Shown here piece by piece: positions 4,617 to 5,610 of a stretch of 5,610 bases of DNA; position 1 is the stretch's first letter; each line of letters begins with the position of its first letter. Under the pieces are notes generated by a model. The model was not told where the DNA came from, made no database searches, and worked only from the letters and a program-made list of their open reading frames with translations. A program made the position numbers and the translations under genes. The stretch is from Thermoplasmata archaeon (GTDB taxonomy: Archaea; Thermoplasmatota; E2; DHVEG-1): contig QMSS01000097.1 in NCBI GenBank assembly GCA_003649715.1, positions 1 through 5,610 of the forward strand. Reading direction: 5' to 3'.

Positions 4617-5610
4617 ATGTTTGATAAGTACACTAGGATGAGGAAAAATAATCATCATAACAATGTCAATGTTATAGATACAGATGATGATATAACATCA
4701 TACAATACTTTTTTAAACAGCAGGAAACCTGTTTTTATAACCAACAAGAGGGGAGAGTTTATCGATGTCAATGAAGCCTTTTGTAAACAGATTGGATACG
4801 CAAAAGATGAATTGCTAGGTCTACCTCTTGAAGAAACTTTTTTCCTTACAGAAGATGCGCGTAAAACAGTTATGTATAGGAATGTGTCCAGACTGATTGG
4901 AAAAACCACACCTGTATATACTCTAGATGTCCAGACTAAAAAGGGAGATGTTCTGTCTTTAGAGATTGATACTAAACCATTTTTTAAAAACGGAAAAATA
5001 GCTGGAGAGATAGGTGTTGTCAGAAAAACCATAAAAAGAACAGGTGTTAAAGAAAGAAAAAAGAAAGAAAACACGGCAAAAAAGATAGTGATAGAACCAT
5101 CATCATCAAGTATATTAGAAAAAATCAGAGAGAAGAATGAGGAGATCAAACATTTAGAGACTGAGATAAAAAGAAAAGACATGGATTTAGAAAAACATAG
5201 GTTAGAGATTAGAAGAATAAACGAGAGACTAAGAGAAACAAAACTGGAGCTGGAAGAAAAAAACTATGAGATCAAACAACTGAACGCTGAGCTTCAGAGA
5301 AGACAAAGGATGCTAGAAACGAGGGAAAAAGAAATCGAAGACATAAGGAGTGAGTTAGAAGCTGCCCAATCAAAAATCGAAGAAAACACATACGAAATCA
5401 GAAAGATAAAAAAAGAATTGGAAAAGAAACAAAAGGAGTTAGAGGAAAAAAACGAGGAAATAAACGAAATAAAACAGGAGAGAAAAATCAGCCAGTCAGA
5501 GCTAGAAGAAAGAAACAAAGAAATAGAAAAAACACAAAAAGAACTAGAAACAAAAAAAATAGAGTTAACCAACAAAGAAGAAGAAATCAAAAAACTACAA
5601 AAAAACCTAA
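4617..5610 (+). CDS. PAS-domain protein with long 21-residue-repeat coiled coil (3' truncated)
   Basis: The frame is open from the ATG at 4617 to the window end, giving 331 residues; the C-terminus is missing. Residues 1-30 are Asn/His/Asp-rich. Residues about 32-138 form a PAS domain: P-V-F-I-T-N-K-R-G-E-F-I-D-V-N-E-A-F, then I-G-Y-A-K-D-E-L-L-G-L-P, then a strand pair ending I-A-G-E-I-G-V-V-R. PAS domains sense ligands, redox state or light, or mediate dimerisation; no cofactor can be assigned. A basic linker (139-160) leads into a continuous coiled coil from about 166 to the end, made of 21-residue units. No membrane segment is seen, so it is probably cytoplasmic. The missing part could carry a histidine kinase, another output domain, or only more rod. 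Lack of a visible H-box within 331 residues does not exclude a kinase. The start is set by GGTGAGGG upstream. It has its own leader and need not belong to the CdvA-like operon. Confidence 0.8.
   Translation, partial: MFDKYTRMRKNNHHNNVNVIDTDDDITSYNTFLNSRKPVFITNKRGEFIDVNEAFCKQIGYAKDELLGLPLEETFFLTEDARKTVMYRNVSRLIGKTTPVYTLDVQTKKGDVLSLEIDTKPFFKNGKIAGEIGVVRKTIKRTGVKERKKKENTAKKIVIEPSSSSILEKIREKNEEIKHLETEIKRKDMDLEKHRLEIRRINERLRETKLELEEKNYEIKQLNAELQRRQRMLETREKEIEDIRSELEAAQSKIEENTYEIRKIKKELEKKQKELEEKNEEINEIKQERKISQSELEERNKEIEKTQKELETKKIELTNKEEEIKKLQKNL
5118..5609 (+). repeat. Tandem 21-residue (63-bp) coiled-coil repeats in the PAS protein
   Basis: Residues 168-331 divide without gaps into units of exactly 21 residues starting at 168, 189, 210, 231, 252, 273, 294 and 315 (last one cut). 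Each has I/L or another hydrophobic residue at position 3, Ile at position 10, usually I/L at 13 and usually L/I at 17. Glu is at position 9 in all units, and L-E-E-K-N or a relative is common at 3-7. Three heptads per unit keep the core in register. DNA copies are diverged, so the units are old or under protein-level selection. Confidence 0.75.

Noticed and set aside
4638..4640. Alternative ATG start for the PAS gene
   Set aside because: No SD at normal spacing, while the upstream in-frame ATG at 4617 is preceded by GGTGAGGG.
4655..5182. 175-residue open frame on the - strand
   Set aside because: It is antisense to the PAS gene; its Ser/Phe/Leu-rich product is the mirror of Lys/Glu/Arg-rich coding sequence.
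5294..5590. 98-residue Ser/Phe-rich open frame on the - strand
   Set aside because: It is the reverse complement of the coiled-coil repeats and has no independent support.
5118..5609. CRISPR or satellite-type DNA repeat
   Set aside because: The 63-bp periodicity is in the protein; the nucleotide copies are strongly diverged and there are no spacers.

Overview
The window looks archaeal, most plausibly from an uncultured euryarchaeal or Thermoplasmatota-like lineage. Three things suggest this. A signal peptidase carries the Ser/His/Asp (archaeal and ER-type) catalytic set instead of the bacterial Ser/Lys dyad. A PRC-barrel plus helical protein has the architecture of archaeal CdvA-like proteins. 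The secreted DUF2341/LamG-like tail is a protein type common in such genomes. Arg is mostly AGA/AGG, and starts are preceded by purine-rich Shine-Dalgarno sequences. The taxon is an inference; no rRNA or other marker gene is present.

Layout, all genes on the + strand. (1) 2-829: C-terminal 275 residues of a secreted, sequon-rich DUF2341/LamG-like surface protein, cut by the window start. (2) 830-1263: non-coding, with a nested inverted repeat, a TATA-like element and a compact hairpin. (3) 1264-2991: a 575-residue membrane protein with an N-terminal signal peptidase I domain, about seven further membrane segments and an extra extracytoplasmic domain. (4) 3017-4297: a 426-residue CdvA-like protein, 25 nt downstream of the peptidase gene and probably co-transcribed with it. 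It has a long charged N-terminal tail, a PRC barrel, a helical bundle and a C-terminal coiled coil. (5) 4298-4616: non-coding, with several hairpins, one followed by a T6 run. (6) 4617-5610: a PAS-domain protein whose C-terminal part is a coiled coil built from exact 21-residue units; it runs off the window end.

The envelope protease and the CdvA-like protein form the likely operon. CdvA-like, CdvA and CdpB proteins link PRC barrels to archaeal cell division or membrane organisation. A role for this pair at the cell envelope is therefore reasonable but not shown by the sequence. The PAS/coiled-coil gene has its own ribosome binding site and a 319-nt upstream region, so it is probably transcribed separately. 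The most distinctive observations are the peptidase fusion, the CdvA-like protein with a repeat-bearing N-terminal tail and oligo-T hairpins at the start of its gene, and the regular 21-residue repeat rod attached to a PAS sensor.
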